The notes: generated from the sequence alone by a model not told the origin. Positions 48,601 to 60,689 are shown, counted from the stretch's first letter. The stretch is DNA of 64,000 nucleotides from Phoenix dactylifera (GCF_009389715.1 NC_052399.1:16185646-16249645), one strand, 5' to 3'. Numbers and translations are program-made.

Positions 48601-51600
48601 TCCCTCCCCATCTCCCAAATGTCGCGGAGCAGGAGATGATCTCCTCCATAACTGCTCTTGTCAGTCAGTTTTCATGGAATCATATTCTTTTCTGAAATCT
48701 TTTTTTTTCCTAGAATTTTCTGCTTTAGAGCCTGTGCACCCAAGTGATCTCTCTGCAATGCTAGACGGTGAAATGCGTGATGGAGAACACCATAATCTGG
48801 AAATAGTGAAGAACCATACTCAGGTTTGTATGATCATAGTTTTCAGCATCCCTTAGAAGATATGTGCTTTAAATGGAAATCATCATCTGTTGTCATATCT
48901 TTGATAATCCATCACATAGATTATTCAATTATGTTCTGTTTTGGCATTTTATTGCCAAATATTCCATCTGTTTAAACATGTGACAGCAAAGCCGGGAATT
49001 TTCTCATCCCTGGCTTGTTATTTTTAATCTGACAGTGCTGCTTAATTTTGTGCAGAAACTACAAGATGAATTACAAAAACTGGCATTGAAAGTCAAACAT
49101 CACGAAGACAACATGAAATTTCTCAAAACTCAGATGGATAACATTGATGAATCAATTCTTGATATGCAAGGTTAGCTCAATTCTTTGTGTATCTAATATT
49201 TCTCCTTGATGCCAAATGCACTATGTGATTCATCTCATATAGGACATTAGAGACTGAAGGTGGCGTAAGTATCTGCTTCATTATAATCTAAATGCACCAA
49301 CCTGAATGATGGATCTGGAAAATCAGAATTATAGTTCCAGTTTAGAAAAAAATTACATTCCTTGTAATTTGAGCAATAATTTCTTGTCTTTTCTTACCCC
49401 CTTTTTAATCTTGCATATATATGAAACCCAACTCTTCATTCTACTAACAAGAAGAATTTTCTTAGTCAATCTTGGAAAGTACCATTCATCAAGTGCAGCT
49501 TTGGAGCAAAACAATGATGTTTCTGCCATGCAAAGTGAGCAGCAGACAGTGGGAAAGATTTTGCAGCAGGAGAAAGCAGCAGCTGGCATAATATGCCAGA
49601 TGAAAATTCGTCATGGGTTACAAGCATCAAAGTTACAATTGACAAAGGATGTGCTTGGTATTGTAGCTACACTTGGAAAAGTAAATGATGATAACCTTAG
49701 TAGGTTAGTTCGTTGCAGCGGTTCAATTTCTTCAGTTGATGGAGTAGTAGGACAACAGTAAACCTATATGCAAGTTTAGTTCTATACTGTTCAGTTCTAT
49801 GATGTGACTTTCTTCTGAACTTGATCTTCAGGCTTTTCTCGGAGTACTTGGGATTGGAAACTATGCTGGCTATTGTTTGCAAGACATATGAGGGCATTAA
49901 AGCCCTTGAAAAGTATGATAAAGAAGGCATGATTGACCAGAATGCTGGTCTCCATGGACTTGGGCCGTCTATAGGGAGACTTCTGAATGGAAGATTTCTT
50001 GTCTTTTGTCTTGAAAACTTAAGGTGCGTATCCAGAAAAAAAAATTTCAGTTGTGGACAAATTTGTGCTAGACATTCATATTGTCCTTCTCATACAATTG
50101 TGGATAGTTTCAAAGATTTTATGCATGATACATCAAGATAGGTGCATTTAATTCATATGATGAAGCTGTAAGCAAGGACTTGATATGTCTCCATCTTTCA
50201 GAAAGTGGGGTTCTAAACAGTGGAATGGAGTAAAAGGATTCATATGGTTGATCCCGACTAATTTAGGATTAAGGCTTAGTTGAGTTGAGTTTATTCTCAT
50301 GTGGAATAAATGTTACTAAGGCATTATGATTTTTAACCCTTTTGCAGACCATATATTGGTGAATTTGTACCTGAAGATCCACAAAAGAAACTTGCTCTTT
50401 TGAAGCCAAGGCTACCTAATGGGGAGATTCCACGTGGCTTTATAGGATTTGCTGTAAACATGATAAATGTGGACCATATGCACTTATCTTGCCTCACACC
50501 CAATGGGCATGGCCTGAGGGAGACCCTATTTTATACCTTATTTTCCCGCTTGCAAGTATATAAAACAAGAGCTGATATGCAAAGTGCTCTGCCTTGTGTA
50601 AGCGATGGTGCCATATCTCTAGATGGGGGAATGATCAAAAGCAGTGGTCTTTTTAACCTTGGTGATAGGTGAGCACCTTATGTTTCAAAGTTTGCCGATA
50701 AATTTGTTGTAATATTTTAAATTATGCTTGTTATTTTCCAATTTCATATAATGAAAGTAAATTTGTTATTTTCATGTAAATATGCTATTTGCAAGTTTTA
50801 CCCAAACATCAGCAGTGGAGAACTGTCAACTTATTTTGATATGTTTTGGGCTCATGTTCTTGTTCACATCTTTTCAGTTTACATGTCATAACACATTCTT
50901 TAGCATATTTACTTCCTATAATAAATTTTTCCAGGCCTTGTATGTGACCTATTCTGCAATGATACAAAGAACATTAGAAAGCTGATCTTGTTCAATTTGT
51001 AATATTAAATATTACATAAAATCTTCATGTTTCAAGAAGTTTTAATACCTTAATGTTCTAAAACAAGTTGATAATTAGATATGTTCATGAGTTGGGCCGG
51101 GCTTTGCCCAAAGGTCAACACAATTTAGTTAGGCTTAGGCTCAGGCTCGACTCAGCCTTGCCCGCCCTTCAGGCTTACCTTCCAAGCCTCGAGCTCGGCA
51201 CTTTCTTGGGCCTCAAGCTTGGAGCCGGACCTTAGGCTTCATGACCATTTTTTATTTTTTTAAATGCTAAAAAATACTTAAAATATTTAAAAAATGCTAA
51301 TGTGAATGGTTAATTATTGCCAGCAACTTACAATATCTATTATCCATTAAGTTTGCATACTAACAACAATTATCAATTACTACAAATATATTGAATATAA
51401 ATAAAAAAAATTCAGTCCAGGCCGGCTTTAATCCCAAGCTAGATCCCAGCCTGTTTATTAGACGGCGTATTTTCCATGCTCGGCCCGGCCCTTCAAGTCG
51501 AAAACCTTTGGACCAAACCTGCTCTAAAGAATTCAGGCTAAAGCGGGTGTGGTGGATTGCCCAGCCTATGAATAGGTCTTTTGATAATCTAGTCCCCTTT

Positions 51601-54557
51601 TTTTAGCCCCTAAGTTAATTCAATACATGCAAACAAAAACATAGCATATACATAAACTAATTTTAAGAGGCTCATTTAAATGTTGATTAAAGCTCTTTTC
51701 CTATGGTATGTAATAATAAGATTATGTATGATTTACTATGCATCAATAATATTCTATATTTTTATAAATATCGATAATGAATTCTTTATGATTCAGGAAG
51801 GATGTTGAGGTTAAATTTCCAATAAGTCCTGGGATTTCAAAACCTGCAGATGTCATTGAAATTGAGGAGAAACTCAAACTTATGAACTGGCAAAAAGAAA
51901 GGCTTGAAGAAGATGTCCAAAGAGAAGAAGCATTACTAAACAATGCAAAAAATTTATTCAACATTCAAAAGCAAGAGCTTGTGAAGTACCTCGGCGAGAC
52001 TGCATCTCATATCAAACAGGTACCACCGTAAACTGATCTTTGCTTTCTTTACTTAGGAACCATATCAGGTTTGAGTAGAGGAATACTAACACTATAACAG
52101 AGGATCTAATGTCACTCAGTGCCTTATAAATTTTTGGCATTTGGACTGCGGATACAATGCTATTGCATGCCAAAGAAATAATGGTTATTATTTTATAGAG
52201 TGGTGATAGGATTTCAATTTCATGTTGAATATGCTTTTGGATTTCTTTTCCATGGAAATCACTTCTCATAGCATCTTATCAAAGCAAAAGCCAAATCTTA
52301 TTGTTCACAAGATGCCTAAAGAAGGACAAGAAAGATTCTCAGTGGTAGTTTTGGTTTCGTTGCATATCACAGATGAAGTTTAGGTTGTTGATTATTATCA
52401 TTCATAAACTTCCTTTCTTCTTCTTTCTTTTTTTTGGTTTTTTTTCCCTGATAGCATGCTTACTTAAAGGCATTCAGTGGTTAATAGATTAAGACAGCAT
52501 ATTGAACCACTGCAAATATCCAAATGTATGTCTTTCTTTTCCCCCTTTTCTGTATGTGGCTGTGTGGGTGGGTTTGTGTGTGTGTGTGTGTGTGTGTGTG
52601 TTTTTCAGGGGTTGGGGGGAGGGGCGTTAAGCTATAGCTGTCGAACCGTATGACAAAACCCTGGTTTAGGGGATGGAGAACATAAAGAGTTCATTTGAGA
52701 TTGTAGGATATGTAAATTCTCGAAGACTTGAGGAATGAAAGCTGAGATCATATGCATAATGAAGACCATGACGCAATTATAGGATTTCAATGATGTTCTA
52801 AGGGCCAATTATTTGCAGATTGAGAGTGTGCTGCTGAAGGCGAGTTGTGGTTGTGTTGAATGAAGACGCAAGTTTTGTGCAGTCAAGGAGGTTGGTTTAA
52901 TTTGCTCGAATTCCAATGGATGGGAGAAGACTAAGAGAGTGACCCTTGGACCACCAAAGATGGTCAAAAAGGATATAGCAAACTAGTTGCTTGGTAGATT
53001 TTTTGATCCCCTTTCTAGGATTGTTTGGAATGGAGTTTTTTATAAGAGAAGAGTATCAGAGTATTTCAATAGATTATGGTATTTAGGGAGGCTCGAAGCC
53101 TTATTATTTGTTAGCTTGGATCAGTGTTGTTAGGTGACTATTATGGATGCCTAGGCATTTGTTTAATAAGATTATGCAACAACATACACTTCACGAGCAC
53201 ATGCATTCTGCAATTATGTAAATGCAGTTTGGGGCTTTCATGCTTACATGATCCCTTTGAATAGGTTTTGCCATTGGTTTCTTCAAAATTTGGGGGGAAA
53301 AAAATCCAAGCAGATGGTTGAGCTTTTTGTATCCGGTAACTTACAACTGACTTTCCTGCTATTCTCATCCTTCTTAAATTAATTTATGGGCAGCCTCTTG
53401 ATTATCTGTACAATAATTACCTTAGAAGCTATCTCTTGAGGAATCAAATATACATGTTGACAAAGAGGTTCAATTTGTTAACAATCTACCCACTGTACTT
53501 ACAATGCCTTGTTTATTTTAAACCATTAAATTTCCAAGTGGATCTTGTTGCCTCTAAAGGAGGTAGTATTTGGCAAGATGTCTACCCCATACATCCTGGC
53601 ATAACAAATCTCACCTGAGGCCTATTCCCTATCTTCAGCAATAATCTCCTCCCAGCAAAAAAAAAAATTATGCCACCTAGGAAGTAACCCACTTTTTAGG
53701 GGACATGCCAGAACAAAAGGCACAATAAGGATGCCTCTACAGAAATCCTAGATAAAAGATCACATTAATAAACAGAAGAAAAAATAAGAAGGCGCACCCT
53801 GCACTTTTTCTTGAGTCATGCAGTTTTTTGAAGGATATTCTTAGACATACTAAACATATACTCAAAGATTTCTGACTTGCATGTGACCCTCCTCAAAAGG
53901 GCACTTTACTCTTCCCTCATGCATTTGCAGCATAATTAAAGGATATTGTTAGAATCCAATCATTTTCTCAAGACTAATGTTAATCGGACATCGAGATACG
54001 GGATTTATATGTTACCCTCCTGAAATGGCAGTGCTTTGATCTCATGATGATGACTGTTCTAACAATTAGAGTAGTACAGCTGAGGTCATTCGTAAGTATC
54101 TTGGAATCCAATCATTTTGATTCCTGAAAATGGGCATGAGTTAACCTAAAACTGGATTCTCCTAACATGCAGCATCATCTTCTCACTGGAACATAGGAGC
54201 TCAACAAGGGATATGTGTCTCCTTGCCTTTGATTTTGTTCTGCAGTTGCATCTTAGAAGACCTTGTTTTTCTAACACAGCATCTATGGCAAAATAAAAAT
54301 GAAATTCCACATAAAGCTCCATCCCTGTTTTTCAGAGTACAGGATTTGAGAAATCACAGAAAAAAAGCACTCTAGCACCCACTGCAATTAAACTGCAGCA
54401 AAGGACCAATTTTTTTGTTTACAGATGCATAGAACCATGTGGTGGATTAAAATTCTAGTAGTGCACATTTGGACTTTCGTTTTTTGATGGGCAGGCACAA
54501 TCGATGGCTGGCAGAACGGGGACATTCCGACTTGAGCTCCTTCCCAACATGACTTGA
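45644..54557 (+). CDS. DMS3: DMS3-like SMC-hinge protein (RNA-directed DNA methylation)
   Basis: Proposed exons: 45644-45670, 47722-47749, 48714-48823, 49056-49170, 49466-49703, 49832-50023, 50348-50668, 51797-52019, 54495-54557. All phases fit and give 438 residues, close to Arabidopsis DMS3 (about 420). Exons from 48714 to 52019 are strongly supported: a coiled coil with [15 protein letters not shown], then the hinge with [67 protein letters not shown] and DGAISLDGG, then a closing coil. The first two small exons rest only on splice signals (CAG before GTAAGT at 47750 is ideal) and frame. There is no ATPase domain. In Arabidopsis DMS3 joins DRD1 and RDM1 in the DDR complex that supports Pol V transcription at silenced loci. 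Reading through the donor at 52020 gives stop TAA 52029-52031 and a 421-residue form. Confidence 0.85.
46349..46435 (+). mobile_element. Short tRNA-like retroposon (SINE-like)
   Basis: The body has an A-box-like TGGCAGCTCATTCCTAACGG and a B-box-like GGTTCAAAT, and ends in an A-rich tail. Flanks ATCACACTT (46340-46348) and ATCATACTT (46436-46444) agree at 8 of 9 bases. The small size fits a tRNA-derived retroposon rather than a full SINE. It sits in the first intron of the DMS3-like gene. Confidence 0.55.
48382..48654 (-). mobile_element. LINE 3' fragment (RNase H end) with 18-bp TSD
   Basis: CTCTTGTCAGTCAGTTTT occurs at 48364-48381 and again at 48655-48672. Read on the minus strand, the insert encodes [20 protein letters not shown] and SGGTLWP, the C-terminal RNase H-like part common at the end of plant LINEs. 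It ends in a (CA)n and poly-A tail, which appears as poly-T and (GT)n at 48378-48404. This is a 5'-truncated LINE insertion, 41 bp from the splice acceptor of exon 48714-48823. Confidence 0.8.
51076..51580. mobile_element. 505-bp hAT-like MITE with GGGC/GGCTC subterminal words
   Basis: TTGATAAT flanks exactly on both sides (51068-51075 and 51581-51588). The left end is TAGATATGTTCATGAGTTGG and the right end read in reverse is AAGACCTATTCATAGGCTGG. Repeated words of the TTAGGCTCAGGCTCG and GGCCCGG kind lie inside each end, around an AT-rich centre. This is the known plant TAG-G-TGTTCATG-GC terminus. It lies in the intron 50669-51796 of the DMS3-like gene. Confidence 0.85.
52020..54494. other. 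Last intron of the DMS3-like gene (or 3' UTR of the short form)
   Basis: This 2.5 kb stretch separates the last coil exon from the proposed terminal exon. It contains a (GT)n tract at about 52577-52601 and no recognisable coding sequence. Confidence 0.55.
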
Positions 54558-57500
54558 AGTTTGAGGCATGTGGAGCATCCTGAGCTGATTCAGAATTTCA
54601 CATGTTGGATGGTGGTTGCTGGGTAGGGTGCTTCACATGTCCTTATTTGATGCTTGTTGCAACAAGAAAGAACTGTTCTTTCATAGGGTGCGAATGAGTG
54701 TAACAGTGGGTATGAATGGAGAAGCTAGGTCCACTTTCTTCTAACAAACCTGGAAAATGTTTATGTAGCTTACGAAACCTTGGACTAATCTGAGAAGTAG
54801 CAGATAGGTCATTTCTTGGCAAAAAAAGCCTATGCCAGCTTCATCGTCCATAATTTTACCAACCTACGGCTGGCAAGTTGATTACTGCAATTCTTCTGAA
54901 AATGTTCTCTAGTGAATACAATATGTCTGCTGCACCCTTTGTAAAGGAGGATATTCCACCCCTTGATGAATGTCTACCTGGTAACAAATACACTTTGACA
55001 GGAGGTTTAAGTTCTGGTCTGAATGGTTTTGCTTAGCTCAGGATTTAGTTTTTCCCCCCTTTACATGTATTTGCAAATATTGGTTCTTGTTAGGCTTGTT
55101 TTGGTATGCCTTCATCCCCAAATTATAATAGCTTTTATTTTAGTGCAGTTGTTTGAATTTTGGTTTCATCACGTATAGCAAGTAGATACCAGGGAAGAAT
55201 GTTGTATATTTTCATGCAGTCAAGGTTCCACCATTTATCTGAATATATTATCTTCAGACTTCTTCGAAATAATTATCTTTATGTATCTCATCAAGGGTGC
55301 CCTGAAGTTTTAAAAAATTTGGTGCTAATTAGGTTGGGCTATTTTAAGTTCGATCTGCAACCGAGGCAAGCCGCTCATGAACAGCTCAGACTTGGCTTGA
55401 TGATGGGCGCAAGAGTCATGTCAAGGCTTTGTCTAAGTGAGACAAGTCAGATAGCCCTGGGTCGCAGAAATGGAAGGTTGCTCAGCTTGTGGTTCTCTAC
55501 TTGCTCCCTTTCCTTGAAAGCAGAATTTTCCAAATGAACTACTACAGAAATTTTTGGTGTGCATCTATAAGATGATAACTCGAGACTAATCATTCTACAA
55601 AGCATGATGGAAGTTTGTATCCTCTTTGTTGTATCATCATTGGTCATAATCACAATTTTTTGTTTTATGGACTGGTGTAGGGCTTATATTTCTGTTTGAG
55701 AAACTTGGTTCTTTTCTCTCTTTAGGACAAGGAGGCGATCTTTTTCTTAACAGAGCAGCATTTGTATTTTGTAAAGGCAGTCCGGATGGATCATTTTACA
55801 TCATAAGCATAGAAAAAAAGAAAATCAGATCCCAGTCCAGTCCAAATTTATATCATCATATACTTTTCTTAGCCACCTCGATTTCCCCAGTTCAGGGCTA
55901 TTTTTCAGATGATCTCAAGTTTCATCTCCATTTCTACAACGCTAGCTTGGACTCATCAGCCATCCTCTCATATGCAACCTGGCCTCAGTTTAGATTGAAC
56001 TGGCTGAGATACCAGGTTAGAGAAATGCTCCTGCATTCATGCCAGCTAAAATTTGAGGCCGAGCTCAACCTAGCATAAGACACCATTCTAGGGCAAACTG
56101 CAGACCAGCTAAAATTGTGGGACGGTTTAAGCACAATTAGACCTCGAGTTGGCAGATGGATCCCAGCAATATTTGCTCAAGCCTGTATAGAGGTGGACCA
56201 GCCTGACAGAACCAAGTTGGACATAGCAAATTAGATCTTCTAGCCATTTTCGGCAGTTGTTTTTAGTTGAAATGCAAATTTGTTGCTGAAAAAATCTATA
56301 CAAGGTACTCCTGTCCGTAGAGAAAAGGGGGGAAAAATAAAGAAGGGATTTGCCCAAAGTTGATCAATCTCCAAAACAATACTCCTATACAGCCAGAACA
56401 ATATTCCTATACAGCAAGTGTATATATCTTGAAACCATCATATCGTGTACGCTCCTTAACAGGGAAAAGAAGACGAGGAAAAGAAAAAGGAAAAACTGCG
56501 ATGTTGCACTCTTCCATAACAAGTGCAGCAAGGCTCATGCTGAGAGCACAACTAGCTCAAGCTCATAGGCATGTGGAAATAGAAACAATAAATAAAATAA
56601 AAGACAGTATAATTGGTAGCTTGCAACTAAAGTCAGGATGGTACTGTTTCTTCACCCAGCCCTTTGAATTGTTTGCCTGCAATAAACTAAGAGATATAAT
56701 TAAAGAAATAAAACTATTACTCACTGTCCACTTACAAATAATCAGTGTTGTGGAACACGACTTACTCTGCTTTCACCCCTTTAATCTCTTCGAGCCTTGC
56801 CTTCTTTTACTGCATAAAGTTAATTTAGTTAGAATGATTTTTCTAAGCATAATAAAAATATAAATCATATACACAAATCTTTCTTTCCTTCTTTGTCTAA
56901 TGGCAAGCAATGAAGTATAAAAATTTACTAGTGTCCCATAGCAAACACCAATACATCCTGCAGTACAATATTCTGCAGAATTCCAGTGTCTCAAAAATAT
57001 CCATTCCCTTGTGATCAAGCTTTCCCAATTTAATTCAGATAGCAAACCTACTTGTTGATTACTAATCCATTAACCATGTTTGCATTGACAGGATCCAAAT
57101 CTCTTCATTATATTCCATACTCCCTGCAAGTCTGCTAAATATATGAAAGAATATCCTTTTATCCAGTTATGATATTGGAGGCACCACTAGAACTCCCAAT
57201 GATGAAATTGAAATCAACTACTTGTAACTTTCCATGTTGCCTCTCTAATGGCCAACATCTGTCCACCAGGGTATCCATGTTTTTACAACTCCAGCCTAAG
57301 CCCATGATTCTGTTCCTGCATTACTATAAGCTGTGGTTCCACAACCCATTTTTTGGCTTCTCTTGTGAATGTAGTATTAATTTTAATCTTGAATTCACAC
57401 TCCTCTAGTCAAAACAACTAGACCAATTAAATGCAAGTAGTTTGATCAAGTAGTGAGTTAAATCAACCAAATTATCAACCAGTTTTATAGAGTCTCACTT

Positions 57501-58919
57501 AAGATCAAGTGCAAAGCACCAAATATTCTGTGTTTAATAGAAAAACAACCTTTATACACACACACACACACACACATATCTTATAGCTTTGCAAGCAACT
57601 TTCTTCTAGGCTTGAGCTTTGTGTGCCATGGATAACTGCAGATTAAAGGAGGCCCTATTAGATAATTGATTTTGTCTGTGAAACTTAACACAGTTCTTCA
57701 TTTTGGGAAGTTTGCTTAGCTGACAAATGGGATTGGAGTTGTCGATGTGGATAGGGAATTACAGTTCTAAAGAAAGAGAGAGAGTATGAGAACATAGGTC
57801 TCAATGTAGAGAGTGGAACAATCTTCAAGATCGAGGAGAGTTTTTTATGAGTCGAGAACATATTTGAAAGAATATGAATGGCGAGGATAGAATCAACATG
57901 ATCTAAAAAAAGTTATAACTAGCTCTGGACATAAATTGTTGGCACTTTTATATATCGTGTAGATAATATTCAACTATTGAATAAGATGAGACAAAGGTAT
58001 TTAAAAAAAAAAATTTCTTCCTTGATTATTGATGTAATATATGTAAAGGGATACTCCTAGGAATACAAAAGACCCATAAAGTCAAGGAAGATTCAGTATG
58101 TTGACCTAGATGGATGGTAGGAAGTTGCAAAGTGATACATTGACAATATATCTAGGAAAGTTTGTCTTGGAGAACTAAGATATTATCTTTATGGATTACA
58201 GGCATATCTCTGTAATTATTGGAAAACAGAACTTATTCTATATCAACTAGGCCCTGGATGCACCTCAACAATGTCCTTCCTCTCTCCACTATTTCACTCA
58301 TGGTTCGCAAGCAGTAAGCAATCAAAGAACAGATACTGGACAGTGAAATGGTAAAGGCAGAAGAAGAGAACAGAAGGGAATGGCTTGCAATTTCAACTTT
58401 CAACAATCCTATGGTTGTTTTTTTCTTTTAGAAAACTGAGGTTATAAAACTTCATGGCCCAGACAGAAGGTTTTTTATAAAACTGTCGATGCTTCAATTT
58501 GCATGCATTCATGCATGTTAGCTCATGAGAATACGATATTCAGATAACAGACATATATACTCTCATACATGCGTAAATAGAGAACATAGTTAGATAGTCT
58601 TATACATAAATAAATAGATATATTGTGCTTCTTATTTTAAGGAAAATAATTAGTGTTAAAGAATAAAGAGTCTCCCTGTTATTAAGGACATTATCAATCA
58701 ATCAATCAAAGGTATTTGCTAACTTGGGAAGTACATCTCAGGTAGCCATAAACATCTAACAAAACTAAATGACAAGAAAAGTAAGAAGCCAAACTATACT
58801 ATTTTATTTGGGATCTGTTCATCACAACCTGTAGTACAATGGAAACTGTGATTGCGGATTAAAGACAAAGTATCAAAAAGCAGATAAAAACATAAATGTG
58901 TAAGTGCGACCCAGGATAC
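54558..58919. other. 3' flank of the DMS3-like gene and unresolved 3' part of the minus-strand gene
   Basis: No exon could be placed with confidence on either strand. The stretch should contain the DMS3 3' UTR and the terminal exon or exons of the plastid-type gene read on the minus strand. An (AC)n microsatellite is at about 57555-57576. Near 55340-55470 there are AGCTCAGACTTGGCTTGA-like words that may be a decayed MITE. Confidence 0.5.
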
Positions 58920-60525
58920 CTTGATTTAGCCTTAGCCATGCCTTCTGTGGGCATCTCTCTTTCTCCCCTCCCGAATGCAACCTCATCCATGTTCTGTCCA
59001 CGCCGCCTATATCTCCCACCAGATGCCACAAATCCAGGGCAGGGCCTGAAGGCCTTTATGGGCCACCAACCAAAACCAGGGACAGTAGCTATGCCACCTT
59101 GAATCCTCCCATCACCATTGCAACCCCTTTCAATTTCCTCTCTTCCACAGGTCTTACACCCCCTTAAAAAATAAAACTTTACACCATAAATACTTCACAA
59201 TATTAATCCCATACTCTCACTAGGTTTGCAGGTTCAATGCATCAACCAGTCTAATAGCACATTGAAATATCACAGGCTGATTTTTCTAATATTCTTTTGA
59301 GAAAAAAATGTTTCATATTATTCAAGCATGGTTAAATAATTGGAATGAGTAACAAGGAAATGAAACATTTGGATTCATAACCACTACAAACTAAGTTTTA
59401 ATGTTTTATGATATTGAAAAATGGCACTGTACTACCACATGCTAATGATTCGGGATACCAGCTGCCTTTATTGTGATGGACGTAGCCAATGCAAGGACCA
59501 TAAGCACTCCAATACTGACAGCAGGCCACGAAGCTCTTAATACTCTGCCCTTTTCTTACAGCCGTTCAGTACCCACTCAGTAATCGATCATACTTGATGG
59601 CTTAGAGAAGCTCAAAAGTGATATATAATGATAGGCTTGCTGTTAAATCATTACGAGTGTTAAATAACAACTACCCTAGAAAACCAGCTATGCAAATAAA
59701 CCAAAAGAACCAATCCCAGAAGCTGTACTGTCTTCAACATAAATAAATTATCAAAATTACTTGGCGGGAGGGAGGAATGGAGGGAGAGATGCTTCCAATA
59801 ATCCAATATTGGCTTTAGAACAAATGGAAATTTACAGAACAAATCAATTGTTTTATGAAGAAGATGCACAAGTTGCTTTAACAATCGAACAAATCTGTAG
59901 AAATGAAAGAAGCTTAAATCAAGGGCTGTTAGAATATACAAAAATTGGAACTTCCATGAGATCGAAGTGAAAAAAATACAGCTCCCAATTTCCAAACAAG
60001 CACCATTTCAGTAAGACTTAAGCTACTAGCATGAAGCTAAAGATAACATCAATCAAACAAGACAGAGATAAATATTTTAATAGTGGTAAAACAAGAAAAA
60101 AAAATCATAGGTTGGAATCGAAACAAAACCCCGAAAAGAAGTAGAGGACGACTCAACTTTCCGAAATATATCTGCATTCTCATGAACGAAATCAGTTGAA
60201 ATCCGTTGCAAGATTTAACCTTTACCCAACACCACAAAGATTTAACCGTTAATTTATGGAGGCACCTGAATTGAAGGGCCTCTGTGGCGTCGACGGCCGG
60301 TTGGGCTTCGGCAGAGGAGACCCCATCAGGTGGAGAAGGAGGGAGAGCGGAGGAGGTCTCTTCTTCTTCCTCGGCGACGATAGGAGACGAAGAGGAGGAG
60401 GAGCAGATAGTGGATGTGTGGAGTGGTTTTATCAGGATGGGATGAGCGCGGGAAGGTGGAGTGGGGAGGCGAGGGAGGAGAAGAGGCTGGGGAGGCGGGA
60501 GGGAGAGAAACGTAGCCATAGCCAT
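58920..60525 (-). CDS. Putative plastid-targeted Cys-motif protein (3' end unresolved)
   Basis: Exon 1 is 60525-60266 (260 nt) and exon 2 is 59162-58920 (243 nt). The junction (TTCAG/GTGCC donor, TTTTTAAG acceptor) restores frame, giving at least 167 residues. The first 50 residues (MAMATFLSLPPPQPLLLPRL, then Ser-rich) look like a chloroplast transit peptide, followed by an acidic Ala/Pro stretch. Exon 2 starts GCKTCGREEIERGCNGDGR, a CxxC plus Cys motif, then GFGWWPIKAFRPCPGFVASG and RRRGQNMDEVAFGR. Such sequence looks conserved, but I do not recognise a characterised family. After exon 2 either a further exon exists below 58920 or intron retention adds 19 residues to TAA. The start is the first ATG after a GC-rich leader; the next Met is two codons on. 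Confidence 0.7.
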
Positions 60526-60602
60526 TAAAAAGAAGGAGAGTGGAGAGGAGTTGGAGATATTATAGGATTAGGATGTGTGATCGGAGAAACCTGAGGGGAA
60601 AA

Positions 60603-60612
60603 AAGATTAAAA
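60603..60612 (-). terminator. Pol III terminator of tRNA-Gln
   Basis: The minus-strand sequence after the tRNA reads TTAAAATTTTAATCTTTTTT. The first T4 run and the following T6 run are typical Pol III stop signals. Confidence 0.7.
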
Positions 60613-60617
60613 TTTTA

Positions 60618-60689
60618 AGGTTCCACCGAGATTTGAACTCGGGTTACTGGATTCAGAGTCCAATGTCCTAACCACTAGACCATGGAACC
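60618..60689 (-). tRNA. tRNA-Gln (anticodon CTG)
   Basis: The 72-nt minus-strand gene folds into a full cloverleaf. The acceptor stem pairs GGTTCCA with TGGAACC, the D arm contains TAGTGGTTAGGA, the anticodon stem-loop is GGACTCTGAATCC with CTG at 60654-60656, and the T arm is CGAGTTCAAATCTCG. No intron. The discriminator base is T. Just downstream on the minus strand lies TTTTTT, a Pol III terminator. It is a nuclear cytosolic-type tRNA between two protein genes on the same strand. Confidence 0.97.

Noticed and set aside
55160..55537. 125-codon plus-strand open frame
   Set aside because: No recognisable domain, crosses MITE-like words near 55370-55400 and has no splice context.
60256..60528. 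Plus-strand 90-codon Gly/Arg-rich open frame
   Set aside because: Antisense shadow of the transit-peptide exon of the minus-strand gene.
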